A stretch of DNA of 59,749 nucleotides from an uncultured Marvinbryantia sp. (GTDB lineage: Bacteria; Bacillota; Clostridia; Lachnospirales; Lachnospiraceae). Every line of letters starts with the position of its first letter. Within the stretch, counting starts at the first letter, position 1. Positions 37,673 through 45,799 of the stretch are shown piece by piece. The stretch covers positions 1-59,749 of the forward strand of contig CAKRON010000005.1 in the NCBI GenBank assembly GCA_934373455.1. The letters run 5' to 3'. The translations under genes and the position numbers were made by a program. Under the pieces are notes generated by a model. That model did no database searches and was not told the DNA's origin. It saw nothing but the letters and a program-made list of their open reading frames with translations.

Positions 37673-38540
37673 TATCTGCCTTCTTTTTAAATTCAATTGA
37701 ATTTGCAATACTATTCTGATCGTACTCCACTGCACCTGTTTTTATTTCTACTTTGATGGAATGATTCAAAATATCCGAAAAAGAATCTCTCTCCAATAGT
37801 TTTTCCTGAATTCTTCTTCTCATAATTTTCGTTCCGTCCTTATCTGTGCTACAGATAATTCCTACCGATCCATTTTCATCAATCGAATATACTCTGTCTT
37901 CCAATCGAATACTGTCTTCAATATGTTCTGCCATTCTTTTTTTCAATTCGTCAAACTGCCTGGCATTCAATATATTTTTTAATTCAGGTGCGTATTTCAA
38001 TTGCACGATCATCAATGAAAGATTCACGCCATTTCTTCTTGCATATGCCATTTGCCTTTCCAAATCCTGATACATACTTTTGAGATTATATAAACCTGTC
38101 ACACTATCTATCACAATCATCTCTCGTACCTGTTTTTCCAATACCTCAGCCATTGCTTCTGCGCGGTAAGTAGATTGCATGAATAAAATCATAGATAACA
38201 CACATAGCATCGGTAGCACCAGCCATGCATAAGAAAACCATGTTATTTTCTGTTCATTAAAAAGTACCTGATATATTTTATATACTGCAAAAAAACATGT
38301 CTGCATTCCGCTAAACACGACTGCTATATAACGGAATTTATATGCTGCCAGGATTATTCCTCCGCACATTATTAAAAACATCGTAATATTTTCCATTTGA
38401 TCACTGTCTGCGGATCTGGCGATTATAGCTGCAGCTGTAAACAAACCTCCCAAAAACAGTATCATTCCAAAATCTTGTATCAATGATTCTCTTTGATTTC
38501 TTCTAATTGTTTCATCAGTCAACTTACTCGTTTTTTTCAT
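37650..38540 (-). CDS. Membrane c-di-GMP receptor with degenerate GGDEF and conserved I-site (YdaK/PssE-like)
   Basis: 296 residues. Four hydrophobic segments at about 25-42, 50-68, 72-90 and 103-121 are followed by a cytoplasmic GGDEF-like domain (about 140-296) beginning MIVIDSVTGLYNLKSM. Where an active cyclase has GGDEF this protein has DENGS (221-225), so it should not make c-di-GMP. The inhibitory-site motif RLED (212-215) is kept at exactly five residues before it, the spacing of a working I-site. This is the signature of c-di-GMP receptors such as YdaK, PssE and PelD. It is placed directly before the DUF2334 and synthase genes, overlapping both neighbours, and is the likely switch of the synthase. 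Confidence 0.85.
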   Translation of the reverse strand: MKKTSKLTDETIRRNQRESLIQDFGMILFLGGLFTAAAIIARSADSDQMENITMFLIMCGGIILAAYKFRYIAVVFSGMQTCFFAVYKIYQVLFNEQKITWFSYAWLVLPMLCVLSMILFMQSTYRAEAMAEVLEKQVREMIVIDSVTGLYNLKSMYQDLERQMAYARRNGVNLSLMIVQLKYAPELKNILNARQFDELKKRMAEHIEDSIRLEDRVYSIDENGSVGIICSTDKDGTKIMRRRIQEKLLERDSFSDILNHSIKVEIKTGAVEYDQNSIANSIEFKKKADNELQYDV

Positions 38541-40089
38541 TTCTGACCTCCAGAATATTCAATTTATGTAATATTTCTGCCATTACATAGTAAAATAAAA
38601 GATCCATAACAGTTCCTGAAATAATATTATATTGTATGAATTGCGAATCTCCGCTTTTCAGAATCACGTAGGTCAGATCTCCCATACATAAAAATACCAA
38701 CATCAGCATAGCTGTAAAGTATACATATTCCCACCTTTGAATATTTTTTTTGTGAAATACTTTCTTGCCAGACATTACAGTAAATACAATTGTTAAAATA
38801 AGTACATATCCGATGGTTTTTGGTGCAGAACGTTCCTTAAAGGTGCTCCAGACTGACCAAAAAATGCTTTTTCCCATTGCCGGCATTCCTGTTGATTCTT
38901 CATAATTACTGCAATAACTTCTTCGCAGATCAAAGGCTGCTTTGACTCCAAGATCCCACATGGATATCAATGCACCAGGATGCCTGAGATAAAACAGCAT
39001 AATATCTTCTTCTTCATATTTGTCCAGAAATCCGTTTTGAATCAGTGAATTGCTGATCTCTGCAATTGGATAATCGTCATAAAGAGATACATCCGTAAGA
39101 ACGGTATAAGAATGATCAATATTCATATGTGCCAATTCATCCTCTGGATCTTCAGACTGTAACAATACACCTCTCGTCATAGCATGAAATTTCGCCGTTT
39201 CATCAAACTCATCACCACAATTATATATTCCGGTTATCGTTCCAGTTAAAAGTACAATACCACAAACTACAGACAACAATTTCATTTCCATTTGCATAAA
39301 AATACGCACCTGTGCAAAAAGGAACATAGCAATCACAATTCCTGCAAGGAAACAACGTTTTTCAGAAAGGATTAATATAATTCCTGCAACAGTAATAACA
39401 AAAATCAGTCCTTTATCGCGCTTATTTTCTTTATGTAACAACATGGATCCCCCAGCAATATACAGAAGACAAATCAATATCAATGCATCTGAATATAGGG
39501 AATTGAAATATGTTATATATGAAATATCTGAAAATATGATAGTCCCCAATACTGCAAGTACTGCGCCTTCTGTAAAAAACGAAACTCGTTCTAAAGCAGC
39601 CTTCAACACTAAATACATACCTGGAGTCCATAAAATAATATAAATCAGTGCAAGAAAACGAATATCAAATAAATTATCCTTTGTAAAATAAGTATCAACT
39701 GCTTTTGCAATATCTACGCATAGCAAATGAGCTGATATCCCTTCTTTTTGCTGAATTGTCCGCTCGTATACTCTTTCAAAATAATTATTGGACGTATTCG
39801 CAGTCTGCGAATCCAGATAACTCAGTCCACTCTCCAACATTTTTTTATTCCCAATTCCGTCATTTGCCACTCCAAGATAGGGTGGAATAAACAAAATTAA
39901 AACACTAATCAACACACCTACCAGTACTGAAAAAAACGCTAATTTTCCAGCAGAATAGTGCAGTCTCATATATTGATTCAGCTGATACCTTTTTTTACTG
40001 AATAATACAATCATACTTCCTACGGATGATAATATAATCTGCCATTTCTTTCTCTTTTGCGTTTCGTTATCTTGTAATTCCTCAGACAT
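38524..40089 (-). CDS. GT-C-like membrane protein, single-module paralogue of the duplicated gene
   Basis: About 521 residues from the ATG preceded by GGAG; an ATG 12 bases upstream lies within that site. It has about 10 hydrophobic segments after a basic N-terminus. Its landmarks match each half of the 1046-residue protein encoded at 21942-25082: PYLGVANDGIGNKKMLESGL near 72 with an Asp after the first helix, FNSLYSDALIL near 196 and QSEDPEDEL near 311, with similar spacing of about 235 residues, followed by a YLRHPGALI motif. It is the first gene of the operon, directly behind the promoter. A transferase role that adds sugar from a lipid carrier is inferred from fold and context. Confidence 0.68.
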   Translation of the reverse strand: MSEELQDNETQKRKKWQIILSSVGSMIVLFSKKRYQLNQYMRLHYSAGKLAFFSVLVGVLISVLILFIPPYLGVANDGIGNKKMLESGLSYLDSQTANTSNNYFERVYERTIQQKEGISAHLLCVDIAKAVDTYFTKDNLFDIRFLALIYIILWTPGMYLVLKAALERVSFFTEGAVLAVLGTIIFSDISYITYFNSLYSDALILICLLYIAGGSMLLHKENKRDKGLIFVITVAGIILILSEKRCFLAGIVIAMFLFAQVRIFMQMEMKLLSVVCGIVLLTGTITGIYNCGDEFDETAKFHAMTRGVLLQSEDPEDELAHMNIDHSYTVLTDVSLYDDYPIAEISNSLIQNGFLDKYEEEDIMLFYLRHPGALISMWDLGVKAAFDLRRSYCSNYEESTGMPAMGKSIFWSVWSTFKERSAPKTIGYVLILTIVFTVMSGKKVFHKKNIQRWEYVYFTAMLMLVFLCMGDLTYVILKSGDSQFIQYNIISGTVMDLLFYYVMAEILHKLNILEVRNEKNE

Positions 40090-40134
40090 TTCCCTCTCCA
40101 TTCATATTTCAGCGTACACTTTTGACTATGCTCA

Positions 40135-40163
40135 ATTATACTCCGAAAATTTTTTCGTTGCAA
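40135..40163 (-). promoter_or_regulatory. Promoter of the exopolysaccharide operon
   Basis: Minus-strand TTGCAA and a perfect TATAAT separated by 17 bases. The predicted transcript starts near 40128 and the leader is only about 35-40 bases, too short for a c-di-GMP riboswitch. Confidence 0.75.
40144..40157. promoter_or_regulatory. Perfect palindrome within the promoter spacer (candidate operator)
   Basis: CGAAAATTTTTTCG: arms CGAAAA and TTTTCG around TT. It lies wholly between the -35 and -10 boxes of the exopolysaccharide operon promoter, where a bound protein would block RNA polymerase. The AT-rich composition makes chance occurrence possible. Confidence 0.4.
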
Positions 40164-40208
40164 TATTTTTTTCATATTTTGTTTTTGACATCTTAAGTCA
40201 TAAAATCA

Positions 40209-40239
40209 ACAGGGACGGAGTAAAAAACTCCGTCCCTGT
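40209..40239. terminator. Strong hairpin after the ECF/NiaR/kinase operon
   Basis: A perfect 13-base stem ACAGGGACGGAGT / ACTCCGTCCCTGT with a five-base loop, 12 bases after the kinase stop. On the minus strand it is followed by TGATTTTAT, a weak T-run. It separates the kinase gene from the exopolysaccharide operon promoter. Confidence 0.7.
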
Positions 40240-40251
40240 ACCTTACTTTTT

Positions 40252-41148
40252 TTATTGTATAGCTGGCTCAAGTCCTATCAGCGGCTCCAATTGCTTTATA
40301 TCCACATCATATCCGATTCCGACGCTTCCTTCTATCTGTATTACAGATGCTGCATACTTCACTGCCTGCTGCAGTGCGTATTGTATCCGTTCTGGTTCTG
40401 GTCGTTCCTCCTGCTGTAAATAATTTACCAAAAAAGCACCGATGAAGGAATCCCCTGCGCCCAGTGCATCCACCACCTGCTCTACTTTACAGGTTTCCTG
40501 TTCATAGTACTGCTTTCCGTCATATGCAAATACTGACAGCGGGCCTCTGGTTCCTATCGCTATTTTGGCGCCCTGATCTACCGCATATTTCAATGTATGC
40601 TTTATTTCCTCTTCTTCCAGATGACTGCAGGAAAAGATTGCATACCGAAGCATCGGTGCGATCATTCTGATATCTTCCTCTGAAAATATTTCCTGAAAAT
40701 CATAGCAGACATCAATGCCATATTCTTTCATTTTTCCTATGTTATCCAATGATACCGAGGCACATCTTCCCACACTGACAGCCTGATATTCCCTGATATA
40801 ATTCAATTCTTCTTCTGTAAATGCAATTGGATAACGCTCTGTCACACCATCCTGATTCCATGCCAGAAATTCCCGGTCACCGTCTTCCATCAGCTGAACA
40901 AGGCTGTACCCACTGCTTCCTTCTTCATGACGACATTTAGAAAGACAAACAGAAAATTTATTCAGGGTCTTCTCCAGAAGTTCCCCAGCCGGATTCTTTG
41001 CGAAAACTCCTAAAAATCCTGCATCGGCGCCTAACGCAGCTGCATGACAGGCCACATTATACTCATTGCCTCCCGGATACATTCTTCCGCAATTTACATA
41101 GATATCCAGAGTTGCCACTCCAATTCCCAACACTCTTGCTTTCTTCAT
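40252..41148 (-). CDS. PfkB family carbohydrate/nucleoside kinase
   Basis: 298 residues, normal for the ribokinase fold. The N-terminal glycine motif YPGGNEYNVACHAAALGA (near 26) and the C-terminal signature VDALGAGDSFIGAFL (catalytic Asp near 233) are both intact. Overall it resembles fructoselysine-6-kinase-like proteins, but substrate cannot be read from motifs. It is the last gene of a five-gene operon with an ECF transporter and a NiaR-type regulator and overlaps the regulator gene by one base (TAATG). That context suggests it phosphorylates the imported compound; a pyridine riboside is a possible substrate if the regulator is a true NiaR. Confidence 0.85.
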   Translation of the reverse strand: MKKARVLGIGVATLDIYVNCGRMYPGGNEYNVACHAAALGADAGFLGVFAKNPAGELLEKTLNKFSVCLSKCRHEEGSSGYSLVQLMEDGDREFLAWNQDGVTERYPIAFTEEELNYIREYQAVSVGRCASVSLDNIGKMKEYGIDVCYDFQEIFSEEDIRMIAPMLRYAIFSCSHLEEEEIKHTLKYAVDQGAKIAIGTRGPLSVFAYDGKQYYEQETCKVEQVVDALGAGDSFIGAFLVNYLQQEERPEPERIQYALQQAVKYAASVIQIEGSVGIGYDVDIKQLEPLIGLEPAIQ

Positions 41149-41705
41149 TATGTTTCCTCTGCTTCCTTCTCCCAGAAATTAATCGGTTCATAATCCTTTA
41201 ATTCTGCCAGAAATCCTCTTTCCTGTAAACGTTCCTGAATCAGATCCAGAAGTTTTTCCGATGGTGCAATTACCGTATGATAATGATAGTTTGAAGTAAT
41301 GTTTTTCAATAAGGTAGAATGACCGCTTTTTAAATCTGCAAGAAACTCTTTAATATCATTTCTATTGGAAATGTGAAGCTCTGCCCGAACGATTCCATAA
41401 ACTTTATGATATACAAAAACATCTTCCACCTGTCCGCCGTAATCTACCATCAGATTCAGTTCTTCCTCTACTTCTGTATCATTGTGAACAACTTTAAATA
41501 CCCGGCTGATTTTCTTCTCGCCAGTAAGCAGGTATCCCTGATTCGTAGAAGTGATATCGTGATCCTGCGCCCGCAAAAGAGCTATATCCTGCACAATCAC
41601 CTGTCTGCTCACATCAAATATTTTTGCCAGTTCTTTTCCGGAAACCGGCTTTCCTTTTTCTGACAACATCTGAATAATCTTCTGTCTTCTTTCACTTCCG
41701 TTCAT
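41148..41705 (-). CDS. niaR: NiaR-type transcriptional repressor (HTH_11 plus 3H domain)
   Basis: 185 residues. N-terminal winged helix (about 1-60; GKELAKIFDVSRQVIVQDIALLR is the recognition region) and a C-terminal 3H domain with its His residues in FVYHKVYG, SGHSTLL and NYHYHTVIAP. Characterised NiaR (YrxA) proteins bind nicotinate through the 3H domain with a metal and repress NAD synthesis and niacin uptake genes. It overlaps the ABC gene by 4 bases and the kinase gene by 1. A candidate operator resembling the NiaR box lies at the operon promoter, so it probably regulates its own operon. Confidence 0.85.
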   Translation of the reverse strand: MNGSERRQKIIQMLSEKGKPVSGKELAKIFDVSRQVIVQDIALLRAQDHDITSTNQGYLLTGEKKISRVFKVVHNDTEVEEELNLMVDYGGQVEDVFVYHKVYGIVRAELHISNRNDIKEFLADLKSGHSTLLKNITSNYHYHTVIAPSEKLLDLIQERLQERGFLAELKDYEPINFWEKEAEET

Positions 41706-43357
41706 ACCACCCCAAACCTTTCCATTAACTGTGTCATATATGGTTTTTGCAGCCTGGCTTCCTTCAATATCTCATCCTGCGCGAATACTTTCTCTGCTGT
41801 ATCATCAGCCAGAATCTTTCCATGAGCCATGACAATCACACGTTCAAAATGTTCTGCCACAAAATCCATATCATGAAGAATCGCGATTACTAATTTTCCC
41901 TCTTCTGAAAGATTTGTAATCATTTCTCCGATTTTCTTCTTACCTGGATAGTCCTGCGCAATTGTCGGTTCATCCAGAATCACCACATCCGTATTCATGG
42001 CAACTACTGATGCAATGGCCACCATCTTTCGCTCATATAGCTCCAGATCATAGGGATTTTCCTTCTCCTTACCGGAAAGTCCCATCAGATCCAGTGCCTT
42101 CATCGCCCTGTCTTTCGCCTCCTCCGGAGTCATACCGATATTCATCGGACCAAACATCACTTCATCCAGCACATTGTATTTAAAAATCTGATCATCTGGA
42201 TTCTGAAATACATAGCCCACTTTGCCAGCCAGCATGGCTACTGTTTTTCCTGAAATATCTTCCTCCTGAAAATAAATATTTCCGGAAATTGGTTTCAGTA
42301 ATCCTTTTAACAGACGAACCAGTGTCGTTTTTCCCGCACCATTCTGCCCGATAATTGCTGTGGCTCTGTGATCCATAGATATGCTTAAATTTTCTAATAC
42401 CATAACATTCTTTTGATAGGCAAAAGAAATATGATCTATCTGAAACAGCTTTTCTTTTTCATCACTCTGCTGCTTTATTTTCTTTTTCATGTTCAGTTTC
42501 TGTATCAAACCGGAAGCTTTTTCCTGCTGTTCAAATAGCTCTGCCGTTGCTTCCAGCGTTGTCGGCCAGGTACCATCCGGATTCGACAAACCACACAGTT
42601 TGCTAATCCGTACAAATGCCGGAGGTTCTACTCCCATATCATATAAATCTTCTCTTGCAAAAATCTTTTCCGGTGTATCAAAATCTACTACTTTTCCATC
42701 CTGCATTAAGATCAGTCTGTCGCAGTATTTTGCCATTTTTTCCAGTTTCTGCTCAATCATGATAATCGTCTTTCCTGTTTGGGAAAGCTGATCTACCACG
42801 CGGAAAACTTCTTCCGTTCCCTCAGGATCCAACTGGGAAGTCGGCTCATCCAAAATAATCACTTCCGGCTGCATGACAAGAATACTGGCAATCGCCACTC
42901 TCTGCATCTGTCCCCCGGACAAATCAAATGGATTCCGATCACGATACTGCCAGATGTCCAATTGTTTTAATACTTTCTCTATCCGGGATTTCATCTCTGT
43001 TCTTTCCACTCCCAGATTCTGAAGTCCGTAGGCTACCTCTCCATACACTGTATCTCTTGCACCTGAGAGCTGATTAAATGGATTCTGGAAAATCAATCCC
43101 ACGTCTTCACACAACTCCTGAACAGGTACTTTCTCTGCCAGGTGCTCTTTCACCTGTACCTTTCCTCCGTAAGCCCCATGATAAAACTGAGGAACCAGCC
43201 CAATCATTGCCTGACACAAGGTACTTTTTCCTGCACCATTTGCGCCTACCACTCCGATGAACTCTCCCTTTTCTATAGATAGCGAGATATCATTCAAAGC
43301 CAGTCTGTCTGTATTTGGATATTTATATTTTAAATTTTCAATCTTAATTATAGGCAT
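41702..43357 (-). CDS. Fused two-domain ECF transporter ATPase, asymmetric
   Basis: 551 residues from the ATG preceded by TGGAGGG (the longer frame runs back into the ecfT gene). Two ABC domains in one chain. NBD1: Walker A GANGAGKS near 38, signature LSGGQMQR at 146, ILDEPTSQLD, and a switch position reading IEQKLE (Gln203 instead of His). NBD2: Walker A GQNGAGKT near 337, LDEPTIAQD, ILHDMD (His kept), but the signature is replaced by LELYERK at 438. The two losses fall on the same composite ATP site (NBD1 Walker side with NBD2 signature side), leaving one canonical site. It powers the EcfT/EcfS module encoded upstream. Confidence 0.88.
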   Translation of the reverse strand: MPIIKIENLKYKYPNTDRLALNDISLSIEKGEFIGVVGANGAGKSTLCQAMIGLVPQFYHGAYGGKVQVKEHLAEKVPVQELCEDVGLIFQNPFNQLSGARDTVYGEVAYGLQNLGVERTEMKSRIEKVLKQLDIWQYRDRNPFDLSGGQMQRVAIASILVMQPEVIILDEPTSQLDPEGTEEVFRVVDQLSQTGKTIIMIEQKLEKMAKYCDRLILMQDGKVVDFDTPEKIFAREDLYDMGVEPPAFVRISKLCGLSNPDGTWPTTLEATAELFEQQEKASGLIQKLNMKKKIKQQSDEKEKLFQIDHISFAYQKNVMVLENLSISMDHRATAIIGQNGAGKTTLVRLLKGLLKPISGNIYFQEEDISGKTVAMLAGKVGYVFQNPDDQIFKYNVLDEVMFGPMNIGMTPEEAKDRAMKALDLMGLSGKEKENPYDLELYERKMVAIASVVAMNTDVVILDEPTIAQDYPGKKKIGEMITNLSEEGKLVIAILHDMDFVAEHFERVIVMAHGKILADDTAEKVFAQDEILKEARLQKPYMTQLMERFGVV

Positions 43358-44121
43358 AACAGTGCCCTCCAGAGAATGGTAATCAATATGGAAAGTACCA
43401 GGATCACTCGAATCACCGGATCCCATTTATATTTCGGTCTGTCATACAGCCAGGTCTTTTGCTGCTTTCTGCCAAATCCACGTACATCTAAAGCAATGGC
43501 ACGTTCTCTTGTATTAATCAGTGAGCTCATCACCACCGGTGAGATCAGTGGAAGAAATGCCTTCATTCTTACCATGAGATTTCCTTCTGTCTCCATACCG
43601 CGGCTTCTCTGCGCATCTGTGATCGTATCTTTCGCAGCCATCATCTGTGGCAAAATCTGAAATACTGAATTGATGACATAGCCCAATTTAGGAGAAAATC
43701 CACTTTTTTCCAGTTCATCCACCAGTTCCTGTGGAGAAGTGGTCAATACAAATATTCCAAACGAAAGAAGCATATTTAAAATATTACATCCAATTCTGAC
43801 TGCAAACAGAATACCTTCTTTGTAAAACGTGATGATACCCACGGAAAACAAAGCCGTAGCATTGTCGTGATTAAAAAGTCCCTGAATTAAAAAAATGACA
43901 ACAATCAGAGTAAAAGAAAACGCTACTAATGGAACGGCTTTCTTTACAACTTTTCCACTCGCAAGCAGGCATAAACTACATACAATCATAACAGGGAAAA
44001 GCCAAAGCTTTCCCCCTGTCAATGGAATCATAATTGCTGTCAGAATATATAATAGCTTCGTATACGGGTGCATCTTATTTAACCATGAACCCTGATCCAC
44101 ATATAAACTGATATTTTTCAT
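43348..44121 (-). CDS. ECF transporter transmembrane subunit EcfT
   Basis: 257 residues with about five to six membrane helices and a cytoplasmic coupling domain. The segment MKAFLPLISPVVMSSLINTRERAIALDVRGFGR near 185-215 holds the Ala-Arg-Gly-type coupling motifs (RERAIALDVRGFG; also DAQRSRGMETEG near 165) that contact the ATPases. The start overlaps the S-component stop by one base, and its end overlaps the ATPase gene by 10 bases, showing strict co-translation. Confidence 0.9.
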   Translation of the reverse strand: MKNISLYVDQGSWLNKMHPYTKLLYILTAIMIPLTGGKLWLFPVMIVCSLCLLASGKVVKKAVPLVAFSFTLIVVIFLIQGLFNHDNATALFSVGIITFYKEGILFAVRIGCNILNMLLSFGIFVLTTSPQELVDELEKSGFSPKLGYVINSVFQILPQMMAAKDTITDAQRSRGMETEGNLMVRMKAFLPLISPVVMSSLINTRERAIALDVRGFGRKQQKTWLYDRPKYKWDPVIRVILVLSILITILWRALLCL

Positions 44122-44723
44122 TAATCTAATCTCTCTATTTCCGCATTTACATCATACAATGCTGTCAGCTTCTTTGGAAGACCTTTTAAAATTAAATACA
44201 CAATAATGATGGTAATAATCTTATCCGGCACATCTACCACGATTTCATCCAGGAAGGATCCCAGTCCTACTGACATTCCGGATGCCTGTGTTGCTGCAAA
44301 TACTGCATCGCCCCATACGTTACCGGTTGTACCGCCCCAGAACATAATATTCAGAGGCGTAGAAATACATACTGCTGCCAGTCCTCCGCCAAGTGCACAT
44401 ACAAATGACTTCGGGAATGTAGACATAAAGCCCATTCTTGCAAGAATACCAACCGCCAAACCAATACCCAGACTGGTCAATGCGTAAATCAGTGTAATAT
44501 TATCTCCTGTTGTTAATCCATAGATCAGGTTATTGGCGCCTCCGCAGATTGCTCCGATCACAGGTCCGCCCAGGCATGCACCGATACAGGTTCCGATACA
44601 ATCCAGCCACAATGGCAGTTTTAAGAGAGCTGCAAATAACTTGCCCAGATAATTGATTCCGATGCAGGCAGGAATCAGGACGATAGTAGCTGTCGTCAGT
44701 TTCGTTTTAAAAATTTTATTCAT
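44121..44723 (-). CDS. ECF transporter substrate-binding S component
   Basis: 200 residues with six hydrophobic segments, the size and layout of an S component. Gly-rich loops such as CIGACLGGPVIGAICGGANNL near 45 and GDAVFAATQASGMSVGLGSFLDE near 138 suggest the binding site. It is the first gene of the operon, behind a strong promoter with a NiaR-like box, so niacin, nicotinamide riboside or a related pyridine compound is a reasonable guess. The sequence does not obviously match NiaX as I know it, so the substrate stays open. Confidence 0.8.
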   Translation of the reverse strand: MNKIFKTKLTTATIVLIPACIGINYLGKLFAALLKLPLWLDCIGTCIGACLGGPVIGAICGGANNLIYGLTTGDNITLIYALTSLGIGLAVGILARMGFMSTFPKSFVCALGGGLAAVCISTPLNIMFWGGTTGNVWGDAVFAATQASGMSVGLGSFLDEIVVDVPDKIITIIIVYLILKGLPKKLTALYDVNAEIERLD

Positions 44724-44802
44724 GTTGCTTTCCCTTTCCTTTTATGCAGTTATGCATATTTGGTCATGGCCTTTGTTTTATGCCCAATCTTACAGTTGAT
44801 CC

Positions 44803-44824
44803 GACACGTGACAAGACACTTGAC
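44803..44824. promoter_or_regulatory. Candidate NiaR operator
   Basis: On the minus strand the site reads GTCAAGTGTCTTGTCACGTG and then TC. It has partial dyad symmetry (14 of 22 positions) and resembles the TGTCTTGACA-centred NiaR box of Firmicutes as I recall it. It starts about 10 bases after the -10 box, so bound repressor would block early transcription. Confidence 0.6.
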
Positions 44825-44833
44825 CTATCAGCT

Positions 44834-44862
44834 AATTTACTCCTGTTTTCAGAAAATGTCAA
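44834..44862 (-). promoter_or_regulatory. Promoter of the ECF/NiaR/kinase operon
   Basis: A consensus TTGACA and TAAATT with a 17-base spacer on the minus strand, about 110 bases before the S-component start. It is followed directly by the candidate NiaR operator. Confidence 0.75.
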
Positions 44863-44887
44863 TGTTTTTTACATTCCTGTCTGCACT

Positions 44888-45787
44888 TTAAAAAAGGTCC
44901 AGCATATTATCCAGATATATGTTCTCCCTGACATGAATCTGATACTCCGGTCTGGTCATATAATAAAGCAAAAATTCCAGAATCAGTGCGCTTCCAAGTC
45001 CCCGTCCTTCGATCTTAAAATTCGAGAACCCCATAGGCTGATAAACCTCTCTGATGTCACTTACACCAATAAATCCCGGATTGCCCATTGCTTTCGAAAA
45101 CATATATCCATCTTTTGAATCCGGTGCCATACACAAGTGCTCCGGACAATTTTCTCCAAGATTCTTCTTACTGACTGTCTCATAACACTTCTTTCTGTCC
45201 TTACAGCCAAACCAGCAACATTCATTACACAGAAATTCTATCTTCTCTTTCTCTTCGTCACCCATTCTATTTAATTTGTCAAACTGCTTATTTAGTCGAA
45301 AATCCGGCACCACATAACGAAATTCGTCCCGGTTCACTTCCTCTTGAAACTGTTCAAAGTCAGTCAGCACTTTCGTCGTAGAAGAAACAAAATAGAATCC
45401 AGGATATGTTCTTTTTAAATAATCCAGCAGCAAATCCGAATGCACAATGATTCCATTTTGCATATCCCCGCTTTTTTCGAACATTGCGCATAGTTCATTA
45501 CATTTTTTATCCTGTAAATGCGCTTCTCGAAGCAGTGAATTACTGAATGTCAGCCTGGCTGATATCCCATATTCCTGCATGAGTGCCAGTACTTCCTGTG
45601 GATCTGCATCTCCGAACGAGGTACGTCCTCCTCCCCAGATACAGTCCTGGGGTGCTCCATAAATCGAACCAATCTCGCACCAGTCATAAAAATACTCTCG
45701 ATGTTCACGCAGCAACGGCAAAAACACACGATACAATTCAAAAAACTCAAACAGACCAGGAAGATGATACTTATTCTTTGATCTCAT
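44888..45787 (-). CDS. U32-peptidase-like protein with a Cys cluster, function unknown
   Basis: 299 residues with no signal peptide or membrane helix. The order of motifs recalls the U32/YhbV family TIM barrel: RLTFSNSLL near 78, YPGFYFVSSTTKVLTD near 128, YVVPDFRLNKQFDKL near 158, then KIEFLCNECCWFGCKDRKKCYE near 183, which parallels the ELLVNExCxxxCPxR stretch of U32 proteins. Further Cys follow (ENCPEHLC). The U32-like proteins UbiU/UbiV carry 4Fe-4S clusters, so a cluster here is plausible. It follows rseP by 12 bases and may be co-transcribed with the pyrH-rseP genes. The family assignment is tentative. Confidence 0.55.
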   Translation of the reverse strand: MRSKNKYHLPGLFEFFELYRVFLPLLREHREYFYDWCEIGSIYGAPQDCIWGGGRTSFGDADPQEVLALMQEYGISARLTFSNSLLREAHLQDKKCNELCAMFEKSGDMQNGIIVHSDLLLDYLKRTYPGFYFVSSTTKVLTDFEQFQEEVNRDEFRYVVPDFRLNKQFDKLNRMGDEEKEKIEFLCNECCWFGCKDRKKCYETVSKKNLGENCPEHLCMAPDSKDGYMFSKAMGNPGFIGVSDIREVYQPMGFSNFKIEGRGLGSALILEFLLYYMTRPEYQIHVRENIYLDNMLDLF

Positions 45788-45799
45788 AATTCCAATGGC

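Noticed and set aside
40089..40208. c-di-GMP riboswitch before the exopolysaccharide operon
   Set aside because: The predicted leader is only about 35-40 bases, too short for a GEMM-type aptamer.
44744..45118. A 124-codon plus-strand frame upstream of the ECF S-component gene
   Set aside because: It crosses the ECF promoter and operator and runs antisense into the U32-like gene; its protein is Leu/Ser-rich and unlike any family.
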